This document shows positions 27,764 to 44,918 of a stretch of DNA of 64,000 nt, piece by piece. The stretch's first letter is position 1. Each line of letters opens with the position of its first letter. Under the pieces are notes generated by a model, which worked only from the letters and a program-made list of their open reading frames with translations, searched no databases and was not told where the DNA came from. Source of the stretch: Sporomusa malonica. Lineage in GTDB: Bacteria; Bacillota; Negativicutes; Sporomusales; Sporomusaceae. The stretch lies in the NCBI RefSeq assembly GCF_041428715.1, contig NZ_CP155572.1, one strand, 5' to 3'. The position numbers and the translations under genes are program-made.

Positions 27764-28099
27764 TAATGCTGCAACTGTCTATCGCGCATCATCTGCGTCG
27801 TTGCTCCTCAGACCGTTTGTTTGCGTACGACTGTACGCGGCACTGCACGGTCTTCCGGTGCGCCTAGCATCTGATACCCGCTAGCCAGTTTCGCCTCATC
27901 TTATACTTAGCTTACGCTAATAGTAAGACGTTTAAAAAATCCTAATTGCGCTTCGTTAAGTTACTTCTACATATTTGCATATGAGAGGTAATTTTACTTT
28001 TGCTTTCTTCTGTGCAGTTTTCAAGGAACATCGGAACATCTATATTATCACAACCACTTGTTTGTTTCAACAAGTAAGTTGTGGTAACTTTCGTTCCTT
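27764..28099 (-). other. 5S-23S spacer of operon 1
   Basis: This spacer holds the family B repeat (27771-27896) and the conserved run CTTGAAAACTGCACAGAAG, similar to rRNA antitermination and processing regions. No tRNA lies in it. Confidence 0.8.
27771..27896 (+). repeat. Family B repeat in rRNA spacer
   Basis: The element includes CATCTGCGTCGTTGCTCCTC and GTGCGCCTAGCATCTGATAC with an inner palindrome CGTACGACTGTACG. Related copies occur at 30.6, 35.3 and 41.5 kb. Confidence 0.7.
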
Positions 28100-28216
28100 A
28101 ACCAGCAACTTCCTAATCTCCCAGGCCGTTTCCAGCCAAGTACCTTCGGCGTTTGTGGGCTTAATTACTGTGTTCGGTATGGGAACAGATGGAACCCCAC
28201 AGCTATCGTCACTGGA
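28100..28216 (-). rRNA. 5S rRNA between 16S and 23S of operon 1
   Basis: This 117-nt copy lies only 167 nt downstream of the 16S gene. It differs from the terminal 5S at a few positions (ATCTGTTCCCATACCG and AGTAATTAAGCCCAC). Its placement between 16S and 23S is unusual. Confidence 0.95.
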
Positions 28217-28382
28217 TATTTTGTTTTCAGGAATATCTATGTTACCATAGTCATTTGTCTATTTCAACAAGTAACTTTTGGTAACTTCGCATTCCCTCAA
28301 AACTAAACAATGTAAGTGTAATTCATCTGCCAAGATGTACCGACCTAGGATTTCGAACTGTATTTCAAGTTCGTAATCTCCC

Positions 28383-29939
<1,557 letters not shown>

Positions 29940-30150
29940 TAAAAAAAACATTTATTGAAGCCGTTTATCGGCTCATTAAATCAAAAATTGTTTTTGGTTT
30001 GTGTCTTGCGACACGCACGCACATCTGGCATTTTTATGATGCATTACTTTACATTGTTCAGTTTTCAGGGAACGTTTTTTTGTCACGGATGTAGTATAAA
30101 TGATATGCTTTCTCCGAGACTACTGTATTGCCGTTACTAGCGGCTGATAT

Positions 30151-30179
30151 AGATTATCACTTATTTGACTTTAGGTCAA
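30151..30179 (-). promoter_or_regulatory. Candidate promoter of rRNA operon 1
   Basis: TTGACC (30174-30179) and TAATCT (30151-30156) are 17 nt apart on the minus strand. The 210-nt leader that follows shares long blocks with the leaders of operons 2 and 3, for example GTGTCTTGCGACACGCACGC read on the plus strand. Confidence 0.65.
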
Positions 30180-30201
30180 GTAACAATCTTTGGATATTAA
30201 C

Positions 30202-30278
30202 TGGTCGGAGCGGCAGGATTCGAACCTGCGACCCCCTGGTCCCAAGCCAGGTACTCTACCAAACTGAGCCACGCCCCG
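30202..30278 (-). tRNA. tRNA-Pro(TGG)
   Basis: The gene folds as a cloverleaf with anticodon loop CTTGGGA, anticodon TGG, and an encoded CCA end. It is the last tRNA of the array that follows 23S of operon 2. Confidence 0.95.
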
Positions 30279-30293
30279 ATTTATAACAATGGA

Positions 30294-30367
30294 TGGAGCG
30301 GGTGAAGGGAATCGAACCCTCGTAGCTAGCTTGGAAGGCTAGTGCTCTACCATTGAGCTACACCCGC
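30294..30367 (-). tRNA. tRNA-Gly(TCC)
   Basis: The anticodon loop is CTTCCAA with stem CTAGC/GCTAG; the 3' CCA is encoded. Confidence 0.95.
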
Positions 30368-30394
30368 ACGATTCATTTGATGTTAGAAACTACT

Positions 30395-30444
30395 GTTTCT
30401 AACTAAGCGACCATACGAAAATAAAATTTCCGAATGTCTGCTTA
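30395..30444 (+). repeat. Family C hairpin repeat, short variant
   Basis: This degenerate copy has GTTTCTAACTAAGCGACCAT at the left and CGAATGTCTGCTTA at the right, ending exactly at the tRNA-Met CCA. Confidence 0.55.
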
Positions 30445-30521
30445 TGGTGGCGGCGCAGGGATTTGAACCCCGGACACTTCGGGTATGAACCGAATGCTCT
30501 AGCCAGCTGAGCTACGCCGCC
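30445..30521 (-). tRNA. tRNA-Met(CAT), elongator type
   Basis: The anticodon loop is TTCATAC. The first pair G-C in GGCGGCG differs from the unpaired initiator form, so it is probably elongator Met; an Ile-lysidine tRNA cannot be ruled out by eye. Confidence 0.85.
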
Positions 30522-30530
30522 TTATTAAAC

Positions 30531-30606
30531 TGGAGCTAGTGACCGGGATTGAACCGGTGACCTTATCCTTACCAAGGATACGCTCTACCGACTGAGCTAC
30601 ACCAGC
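30531..30606 (-). tRNA. tRNA-Thr(GGT)
   Basis: The anticodon loop is TTGGTAA with stem TATCC/GGATA; CCA is encoded. It is one of two threonine tRNAs in the array. Confidence 0.95.
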
Positions 30607-30630
30607 AAGTAGTGCAAAACGACTTATGAA

Positions 30631-30720
30631 CGCCCATCTGCGTTGTTGTCACTGTGGGCGCTTGCTTACGCACCCCAGTGCGCCGCGCTTCACGTCCTCG
30701 TTTCCGCCTAGCATCTGGAC
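30631..30720 (+). repeat. Family B-like repeat in tRNA spacer
   Basis: The segment shows CGCCCATCTGCGTTGTTG and CCGCCTAGCATCTGGAC, matching the edges of the family B elements of the rRNA spacers, with a divergent middle. Confidence 0.5.
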
Positions 30721-30795
30721 ATTCCTAAGCCGTTTTGCGGCTCAGTCGCAGATACTTGCTTTATCGCAGATAAGTATATAAGGCTTTGCTTTTTT

Positions 30796-30880
30796 TGGTG
30801 GAGGGAGGTGGATTCGAACCACCGAAGTCAAAGACGGCAGATTTACAGTCTGCTCCCTTTAGCCACTCGGGAATCCCTCC
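30796..30880 (-). tRNA. tRNA-Tyr(GTA)
   Basis: This 85-nt tRNA has a long variable arm, as expected for bacterial tRNA-Tyr, and the anticodon loop TGTAAAT. Confidence 0.95.
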
Positions 30881-30883
30881 ATA

Positions 30884-30959
30884 TGGAGCTGGCGAGAGGA
30901 ATTGAACCCCCAACCTGCTGATTACAAGTCAGCTGCTCTACCAATTGAGCTACACCAGC
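30884..30959 (-). tRNA. tRNA-Thr(TGT)
   Basis: The anticodon loop is CTTGTAA with stem GCTGA/TCAGC; CCA is encoded. Confidence 0.95.
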
Positions 30960-30965
30960 ATAAAA

Positions 30966-31041
<76 letters not shown>

Positions 31042-31042
31042 G

Positions 31043-31125
31043 TAAGCAGCGAACCATGTTGTCGCGAGCCGCTAGGCGACACGAGAACATACGTGAGCCG
31101 CTTAGTTCTGAGCGTAGTGAAGAAC
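31043..31125 (-). repeat. Family C hairpin repeat, inverted
   Basis: TAAGCAGCGAACCATGTTGT opens the copy, followed by CTTAGTTCTGAGCG. It abuts the 5' end of tRNA-Phe. Confidence 0.65.
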
Positions 31126-31144
31126 TTCCACTCAGAGAGTAAAT

Positions 31145-31221
31145 TGGCGACCCCGGCAGGATTCGAACCTGCGACCTTTTGATTCGTAGTCAAACGCTCT
31201 ATCCAGCTGAGCTACGGAGTC
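31145..31221 (-). tRNA. tRNA-Arg(ACG)
   Basis: The anticodon loop is CTACGAA with stem TTTGA/TCAAA; A34 is expected to be edited to inosine. CCA is encoded. Confidence 0.95.
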
Positions 31222-31235
31222 ATCTTTATATTACA

Positions 31236-31590
31236 GCCTTCATTTAAAAACCGTAAGCCAGTTTCTGTTTTAGGAAATTATTTATCTAACGCAACAACTG
31301 CGTTCTCCCCTTCGGTTTGATTCCCTACAGGAAGTTCCCCTACCAAAATTCGGGTTTCTGCCTCGTGGAGTTTACCACTTTTCACTAGACTGTCGCCAGT
31401 CTACTCATTCTCTGTGCACTTTATGGCTACTTTCGGCTACGTGAGTCGATTTTGCCGTCGTCAGAGCGTAGCTCTGCCCCAGCTTGCGATGGGCACGAAC
31501 ATTACGACCATCTCAGGTCGTGGCAGTCTGGACTTTCCTCAATACTGCAATAAAGCAGTACCGCAATTTCCCGTTTTTAAAGAAGGCCGG
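31236..31590 (-). ncRNA. rnpB: RNase P RNA
   Basis: This is the catalytic RNA that trims tRNA 5' leaders. The conserved GAGGAAAGTCC block, GGCAGAAACCC, and the 3' block ACAGAAACTGGCTTA are all present in the right order on the minus strand. The two ends (GCCTTCTTTAAAAACGG and CGGTTTTTAAATGAAGGC) pair to form a long P1 helix, which defines a length of about 355 nt. It lies between tRNA-Asp and tRNA-Arg, on the same strand as the rRNA operon, so it may be co-transcribed with its own substrates. Confidence 0.93.
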
Positions 31591-31601
31591 AATTTTTTCA
31601 A

Positions 31602-31687
31602 TCCTGTTAGAAAGGTTAACTTTCCGTCTGGATAATGACAACATCGGCTCCCGCTTTCGCCAAAGGCTCGGCGCAAGCCGTGTTTTT
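31602..31687 (+). repeat. Family A repeat, full copy
   Basis: This copy between rnpB and tRNA-Asp starts TCCTGTTAGAAAGG and ends AAGCCGTGTTTTTA, one base before the tRNA-Asp CCA end. It is the only family A copy in the stable-RNA block. Confidence 0.85.
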
Positions 31688-31688
31688 A

Positions 31689-31765
31689 TGGCGACCCTGA
31701 ACGGATTTGAACCGTCGATCTCCGCCGTGACAGGGCGGCATGTTAGACCGCTACACCACAGGGCC
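31689..31765 (-). tRNA. tRNA-Asp(GTC)
   Basis: The anticodon loop is CTGTCAC with stem CCGCC/GGCGG; CCA is encoded. Confidence 0.95.
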
Positions 31766-31780
31766 GTAAGTTATAATAAT

Positions 31781-31865
31781 GATGTTCCTCACTACCGCTC
31801 GGAACTAAGCGATTCGCACAAGTTTCCGCGTCGCTTTCGCTCCTAAAAACTTGGCTCTCTGCTTA
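31781..31865 (+). repeat. Family C hairpin repeat
   Basis: The copy is nearly identical to the one at 24.77 kb over AACTAAGCGATTCGCACAAG and TTGGCTCTCTGCTTA. Confidence 0.75.
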
Positions 31866-31944
31866 TCACTACCGCTCGGAAGTAAGCGACTCACTCAGGT
31901 TCTCATTTCGCCTATCGGCTCGTGAGAACCTGGTTCGCTGCTTA
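31866..31944 (+). repeat. Family C hairpin repeat, tandem second copy
   Basis: It follows the previous copy head to tail. Its inner stem CAGGTTCTCA pairs with TGAGAACCTG. It ends exactly at the tRNA-Glu CCA. Confidence 0.75.
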
Positions 31945-32019
31945 TGGTGACCCGTGGGGGAATCGAACCCCCGTTATCGCCGTGAAAGGGCGGTGTCTTA
32001 ACCGCTTGACCAACGGGCC
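31945..32019 (-). tRNA. tRNA-Glu(TTC)
   Basis: The anticodon loop is CTTTCAC with stem CCGCC/GGCG; CCA is encoded. Confidence 0.95.
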
Positions 32020-32023
32020 AGAA

Positions 32024-32099
32024 TGGTGACCCACGATGGACTCGAACCATCGACACCCTGATTAAAAGTCAGGTGCTCTACCGACTGAGCTAGTAGGTC
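32024..32099 (-). tRNA. tRNA-Lys(TTT)
   Basis: The anticodon loop is CTTTTAA with stem CCTGA/TCAGG; CCA is encoded. It is the first tRNA after 23S of operon 2. Confidence 0.95.
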
Positions 32100-32211
32100 G
32101 TGTGTAAAATTATTAGTACTTCTTTTACTGAAGGAATTATATTTTACCACAGTTATTCATGTATTTCAATATGAAACTTTTGGTAATGAATTGTTCCTTC
32201 AAAACTTCACA

Positions 32212-32293
32212 TAAGCAGGGAACCAGGTTATTAGGAGTGTTAGCGACGCTAGAACCTGCGTGAATCGCTTAGTTAGAGCGGAGCGATAACATC
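32212..32293 (-). repeat. Family C hairpin repeat, inverted
   Basis: The complement begins GATGTTATCGCTCCGCTCTA, the same 20 bases as the 24.77-kb copy, and ends in CCTGCTTA. The middle is divergent. The rest of the 32100-32383 spacer is AT-rich and contains no 5S gene. Confidence 0.7.
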
Positions 32294-32383
32294 CTTATTA
32301 TTAGCATTCCCTGAAAACTTCACAGAAGAAAAGCTTTGCGCAATATAGGTTGTTATGTTTGCACTTGTGCAAACGAGGTTGTT

Positions 32384-35296
<2,913 letters not shown>

Positions 35297-35629
35297 TAGC
35301 TGCAACTGTCTATAAGCCGCCATCTGCTTCGTTGGTCCTCAGACGTTTTGCTTGCGTACGATTGTACGCGGCGCGGCAACGTCTTCCGGTCCGCCTCGCA
35401 GCTGACACCTTCTAGCCAGTTTCGCCTGCCTTAAACTTTGCTAATGCTAATTTAAGGACTTTTTTAGAATCCTAATTGCGCTTCGTTAAGTTACTTCTAC
35501 ATATTTGCATATGAGAGGTAATTTACCTTTTGCTTTCTTCTGTGCAGTTTTCAAGGAACATTGGAACATTTATATTATCACAACCACTTGTGTGTTTCAA
35601 CAAGTAAGTTGTGGTAACTTTCGTTCCTA
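35297..35629 (-). other. 5S-23S spacer of operon 2
   Basis: The spacer is collinear with that of operon 1 and contains the family B repeat (35301-35427). No tRNA is present. Confidence 0.8.
35301..35427 (+). repeat. Family B repeat in rRNA spacer
   Basis: It shares edges with the operon 1 copy but has a different body (CGCCATCTGCTTCGTTGGTC and TTCCGGTCCGCCTCGCAGCT), so the family is evolving. Confidence 0.65.
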
Positions 35630-35746
35630 AACCAGCAACTTCCTAATCTCCCAGGCCGTTTCCAGCCAAGTACCTTCGGCGTTTGTGGGCTTAATTGCTG
35701 TGTTCGGTATGGGAACAGATGGAACCCCACAGCTATCGTCACTGGA
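35630..35746 (-). rRNA. 5S rRNA between 16S and 23S of operon 2
   Basis: The 117-nt gene is nearly identical to the spacer 5S of operon 1, with one difference in the AGCAATTAAGCC segment. It is the only 5S of operon 2. Confidence 0.95.
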
Positions 35747-35914
35747 TGTTTTTTTGTTTTCAGGAATATCTATGTTATCACACTTCACTGTTGCGTGCAA
35801 CAGGTACTTTGTGGTAACTTGCATTCCCTCAAAACCAAACAATGTAAGTTGATTGCATCTGCCAAGATGTACCGACCTAGGATTTCAGACTATATTTCAA
35901 GCCTGTTATCTCCC

Positions 35915-37471
<1,557 letters not shown>

Positions 37472-37756
37472 TAAAGTGTATGCCGTCTATATGTTTCTCT
37501 GCTATCCCTGCTACTATCTTTATTAAGGAAGACATGCTTCTTAATCAGACGAGACAGGCACATGTTCAAAGTCACACAGTGACTACATTATATTGAAGCC
37601 ATTTAATGGCTCATTTAAATCAAAATTGTTTTTGGTTTGTGTCTTGCGACACGCACGCACATCTGGCATTTTTTATGATGCATTACTTTACATTGTTCAG
37701 TTTTCAGGGAACGGTTGTTGTCGTTTCACATTGCTGCTGAATTCGACAGCTTTTAT
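37472..37756 (-). other. Leader of rRNA operon 2
   Basis: This leader is about 95 nt longer near the 16S gene than the leaders of operons 1 and 3, because of an extra segment at about 37474-37590. The rest includes the shared GTGTCTTGCGACACGCACGC block and the run TTCCCTGAAAACTGAACAAT read on the minus strand. Confidence 0.7.
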
Positions 37757-37785
37757 ATATTAGCACGTTTGTTTTAACATGTCAA
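37757..37785 (-). promoter_or_regulatory. rRNA operon 2 promoter P2
   Basis: TTGACA (37780-37785) and TAATAT (37757-37762) are exactly 17 nt apart. Confidence 0.85.
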
Positions 37786-37831
37786 CATAATATTTTTGAA
37801 GTTTTATATTGCCGCTAACAGCAACTTTTAT

Positions 37832-37860
37832 ATAATATCACTAAAGAAATATTACGTCAA
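37832..37860 (-). promoter_or_regulatory. rRNA operon 2 promoter P1
   Basis: TTGACG (37855-37860) and TATTAT (37832-37837) are 17 nt apart, 75 bp upstream of P2. Confidence 0.8.
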
Positions 37861-37942
37861 CTGTAATCTTTTGTATGTTGGTTAAATTGCCTTATAATCA
37901 TGATTTCTCTATGATAAAAATAATATAATTTATTCTTTTCCT

Positions 37943-37971
37943 TTGATAAACTATCAATTTAGGCATATAAT
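37943..37971 (+). promoter_or_regulatory. Promoter of the ASCH-domain gene
   Basis: TTGATA (37943-37948) and TATAAT (37966-37971) are 17 nt apart on the plus strand, 45 bp before the start codon. Confidence 0.8.
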
Positions 37972-38016
37972 GTCTATATAAAGTAATCATCTATAAAGTA
38001 CCCAAGGAGGGAATTT

Positions 38017-38367
38017 ATGTTTGCACTTAACTTTCAGTCACCAAATCATGAAAAATTATTAATTAGTCGTCAAAAAAATTGTACTATCCGTTTAGGTGAT
38101 ATGAGAAGTACCTATCCGGAAAACTCAGTAGTTTGGGTAACAGTCGGTGAAAAGTTTAAGACTAAACGGAAGCTATATCCCTCTATGATTGATCGGGTAC
38201 TAATAAAGAAGTTTTCTGACCTTACTACACATGATTTGGATCATCAAAACCCTGAAATTAAGTCTGTAGAAGAATTACTTGTTTTTTTCGAAAAGATTTA
38301 TCAGAAGTCAATCCATTCAGATGACACTGTAACTGTAATTTATTTTTCGGAAATAATTGAAAAATAA
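38017..38367 (+). CDS. ASCH-domain-like protein
   Basis: The 116-residue protein resembles the ASCH/PUA-like fold, predicted to bind RNA or nucleotides: FQSPNHEKLLISRQKNCTIR (about 6-25) with the family's basic loop, a central strand VVWVTVGEKF, and the C-terminal TVTVIYFSEI. It is the only plus-strand gene inside the rRNA block, lying between the promoters of operon 2 and the 3' end of operon 3. It has its own promoter, a good ribosome-binding site (AAGGAGGG) and shares a terminator with operon 3. Its function is not known. The ASCH call is from pattern only. Confidence 0.75.
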   Translation: MFALNFQSPNHEKLLISRQKNCTIRLGDMRSTYPENSVVWVTVGEKFKTKRKLYPSMIDRVLIKKFSDLTTHDLDHQNPEIKSVEELLVFFEKIYQKSIHSDDTVTVIYFSEIIEK

Positions 38368-38373
38368 GAGTTA

Positions 38374-38410
38374 AATAAAAAAAGCACTCATCTGAGTGCT
38401 TTTTTTATTT
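38374..38410. terminator. Bidirectional terminator between ASCH gene and rRNA operon 3
   Basis: AAAAAAAGCACTCA and TGAGTGCTTTTTTT form a perfect stem flanked by A and T runs. It lies directly beside the terminal 5S gene of operon 3. Confidence 0.9.
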
Positions 38411-38527
38411 AACCAGCAACTTCCTAATCTCCCAGGCCGTTTCCAGCCAAGTACCTTCGGCGTTTATGGGCTTAACTACTGTGTTCGGTATGGGAACAGG
38501 TGGGGCCCCACAGCTATCGTCACTGGA
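38411..38527 (-). rRNA. 5S rRNA, terminal copy of operon 3
   Basis: This 117-nt copy matches the terminal 5S of operon 1 apart from GGGGCCCCACC in place of GGGGTTCCACC. Confidence 0.95.
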
Positions 38528-38627
38528 TGTAAGGTGAACATCCGGTTAAGGTATATTCCCTAAAAACTTCACAGAAGAAAAGCATTGCGCATTAGGTTAA
38601 TGTTTGCACTTAGCAAACGAGGTAGTT

Positions 38628-41540
<2,913 letters not shown>

Positions 41541-41842
41541 TAGCTGCAACTGTCTATCGCGCATCATCTGCGTCGTTGCTCCTCAGACCGTTTGTTTGCG
41601 TACGACTGTACGCGGCACTGCACGGTCTTCCGGTGCGCCTAGCACCTGATACCCGCTAGCCAGTTTCGCCTCAACTTAAACTTAGCTTGTGACTAAGGTT
41701 AAGACGTCTTAAAAAATCCTAATTGCGCTCGTTAAGTTACTTCTACATATTTGCATATGAGAGGTACTTTTACTTTTGCTTTCTTCTGTGCAGTTTTCAA
41801 GGAACATGGGTTATTTGGAACGCTTTGCGTTCCTCTAACCTA
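41541..41842 (-). other. 5S-23S spacer of operon 3
   Basis: The spacer holds the family B repeat (41545-41670) and is otherwise close to the operon 1 spacer until about 41810, where the sequences part. Confidence 0.75.
41545..41670 (+). repeat. Family B repeat in rRNA spacer
   Basis: The copy is almost identical to that of operon 1 (27771-27896), including CATCTGCGTCGTTGCTCCTC. Confidence 0.7.
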
Positions 41843-41956
41843 AACCAGCAACTTCCTAATCTCCCAGGCCGTTTCCAGCCAAGTACCTTCGGCGTTTGTA
41901 GGCTTAACTTCCGTGTTCGGCATGCGGAACGGGTCAAACGTCTTACCGCCACTAGA
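41843..41956 (-). rRNA. Divergent 5S rRNA (possibly chimeric) in operon 3
   Basis: This 114-nt gene is identical to the other 5S copies over its 3' half (GCCGAAGGTACTTGG onward), but its 5' half is replaced by a different 5S-like sequence (CTAGTGGCGGTAAGACG and CGCATGCCGAACACGG). The terminal helix still pairs with G-T pairs allowed (CTAGTGGC with GTTGCTGG), so it may be functional. A 21-nt remnant of the original 5' end lies 89 bp upstream. Confidence 0.75.
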
Positions 41957-42044
41957 TATCTAGTATCTCATGACATCGACGAAGTCTCTCGTTACGATAT
42001 AGAACATGCAGTGTAAAATTCAAAGGTACGTTAGTACCTTCCTT

Positions 42045-42065
42045 CCTACAGCTATCGTCACTAGA
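42045..42065 (-). pseudogene. Orphan 5' fragment of a 5S rRNA gene
   Basis: The complement reads TCTAGTGACGATAGCTGTAG, which matches the first 20 nt of the normal 5S genes with two changes. Nothing of the remaining gene follows it directly; instead about 88 bp of unrelated sequence with a hairpin (AAGGTACTAACGTACCTT) separates it from the divergent 5S. Confidence 0.7.
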
Positions 42066-42068
42066 TTA

Positions 42069-42144
42069 TGGTGGAGACGAGCGGGATCGAACCGCTGACC
42101 CCCTGCTTGCAAGGCAGGTGCTCTCCCAGCTGAGCTACGCCCCC
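42069..42144 (-). tRNA. tRNA-Ala(TGC)
   Basis: The anticodon loop is CTTGCAA with stem CCTGC/GCAGG; CCA is encoded. It lies in the 16S-23S spacer of operon 3, the classical position. Confidence 0.95.
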
Positions 42145-42221
42145 ATATTTCGATATTAGATTCCGACTTATGACTTTCGATAATTGACAAATGCCGCATA
42201 TCGTAGGTCGAATGTCGAGAA

Positions 42222-44177
<1,956 letters not shown>

Positions 44178-44352
44178 TAAAAACTATTTATTGAAGCCGT
44201 TTATCGGCTCGTTAAATCAAAATTGTTTTTGGTTTGTGTCTTGCGACACGCACGCACATCTGGCATTTTTATGATGCATTACTTTACATTGTTCAGTTTT
44301 CAGGGAACGTTTTTGTCGCACTCGCATTGCTGCTGAATTCGACAGCTTTTAT
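44178..44352 (-). other. Leader of rRNA operon 3
   Basis: The leader carries the block shared by all three operons (GTGTCTTGCGACACGCACGC and TTCCCTGAAAACTGAACAAT in the two orientations) and no gene. Confidence 0.7.
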
Positions 44353-44381
44353 ATATTAGCACACCACTTTCACTGTGTCAA
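44353..44381 (-). promoter_or_regulatory. rRNA operon 3 promoter P3 (proximal)
   Basis: TTGACA (44376-44381), 17 nt, TAATAT (44353-44358). The -35 context TTGACACAGTG matches P2. Confidence 0.88.
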
Positions 44382-44430
44382 TATATCTTTTTAGCAATCG
44401 TTGTCGTTGCTTGACGCAATCAACTTTTAT

Positions 44431-44459
44431 ATATTAACACGCACATCACACTGTGTCAA
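44431..44459 (-). promoter_or_regulatory. rRNA operon 3 promoter P2
   Basis: TTGACA (44454-44459), 17 nt, TAATAT (44431-44436), 78 bp upstream of P3. Confidence 0.88.
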
Positions 44460-44513
44460 TATTCATATTTTGGCAGATTCGTCGCATACTTACTCGATAA
44501 AAGCGACTTGTTT

Positions 44514-44542
44514 ATGTTAACATGTACCTTACACTATGTCAA
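44514..44542 (-). promoter_or_regulatory. rRNA operon 3 promoter P1 (distal)
   Basis: TTGACA (44537-44542), 17 nt, TAACAT (44514-44519), 83 bp upstream of P2. Confidence 0.82.
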
Positions 44543-44563
44543 TAATCATACTCTAAAAAAAGA

Positions 44564-44585
44564 AAACATCGTATAAACGATGTTT
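44564..44585 (-). terminator. Terminator of the Spo0E-like gene
   Basis: AACATCGT and ACGATGTT form the stem, followed by TTTTCTTTTTTT on the minus strand. The stem overlaps the stop codon of the gene. It sits just before rRNA promoter P1 and should insulate it. Confidence 0.8.
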
Positions 44586-44739
44586 AGCAGTAGCATGCAA
44601 TATATTCTTCAGACAGTATATCGAGTTTCTGACGCATTTCACTGATTGTACCTGAGGTAAAGTTTAGTTCGTTTAGATCGTCACTATGAAGCAGAGATGA
44701 AAGTTTATCTATCTGCTCTAACAATTGAAGCTTTCTCAT
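44584..44739 (-). CDS. Spo0E-like sporulation regulator
   Basis: The likely start is ATG 44739 (51 residues), downstream of AAGGAGAG; an earlier in-frame codon at 44790 lacks a ribosome-binding site. The product (MRKLQLLEQIDKLSSLL, then ISEMRQKLDILSEEYIACY) has the Spo0E pattern of two short helices with S-x-x-LD-x-L near the C-terminus. Family members dephosphorylate Spo0A and delay sporulation. The SQELD core is only partly kept here (SEMRQKLD), so the call is moderate. It stands alone between the rRNA promoters and the radical SAM genes. Confidence 0.6.
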   Translation of the reverse strand: MRKLQLLEQIDKLSSLLHSDDLNELNFTSGTISEMRQKLDILSEEYIACYC

Positions 44740-44884
44740 TATTAATACTACACTCTCCTTAATTGTCAAACTGCAGTATAATATTAACAACTCTAGCTAT
44801 CTTTGTAAATAACTTTATTTAAACACAGAACAGTAAGTTTTTTCTAATAACTCAGACAAAATGCATTTCTCTTTAATTTACCAA

Positions 44885-44911
44885 AACCACAGTTGCAAAA
44901 GACTGTGATTT
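44885..44911 (-). terminator. Possible terminator of the radical SAM pair
   Basis: AATCACAGT pairs with ACTGTGGTT around a 9-nt loop, followed by TTTGG on the minus strand, 8 bp past the stop codon. Confidence 0.5.
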
Positions 44912-44918
44912 TGCTTAT

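Noticed and set aside
31414..31846. Two plus-strand frames over the rnpB region
   Set aside because: They run antisense to a clear RNase P RNA, a repeat and tRNA-Asp, with no start signals.
31781..31944. CRISPR array from the tandem family C repeats
   Set aside because: Only two adjacent copies exist, they have no regular unique spacers, and no cas genes are present in the window.
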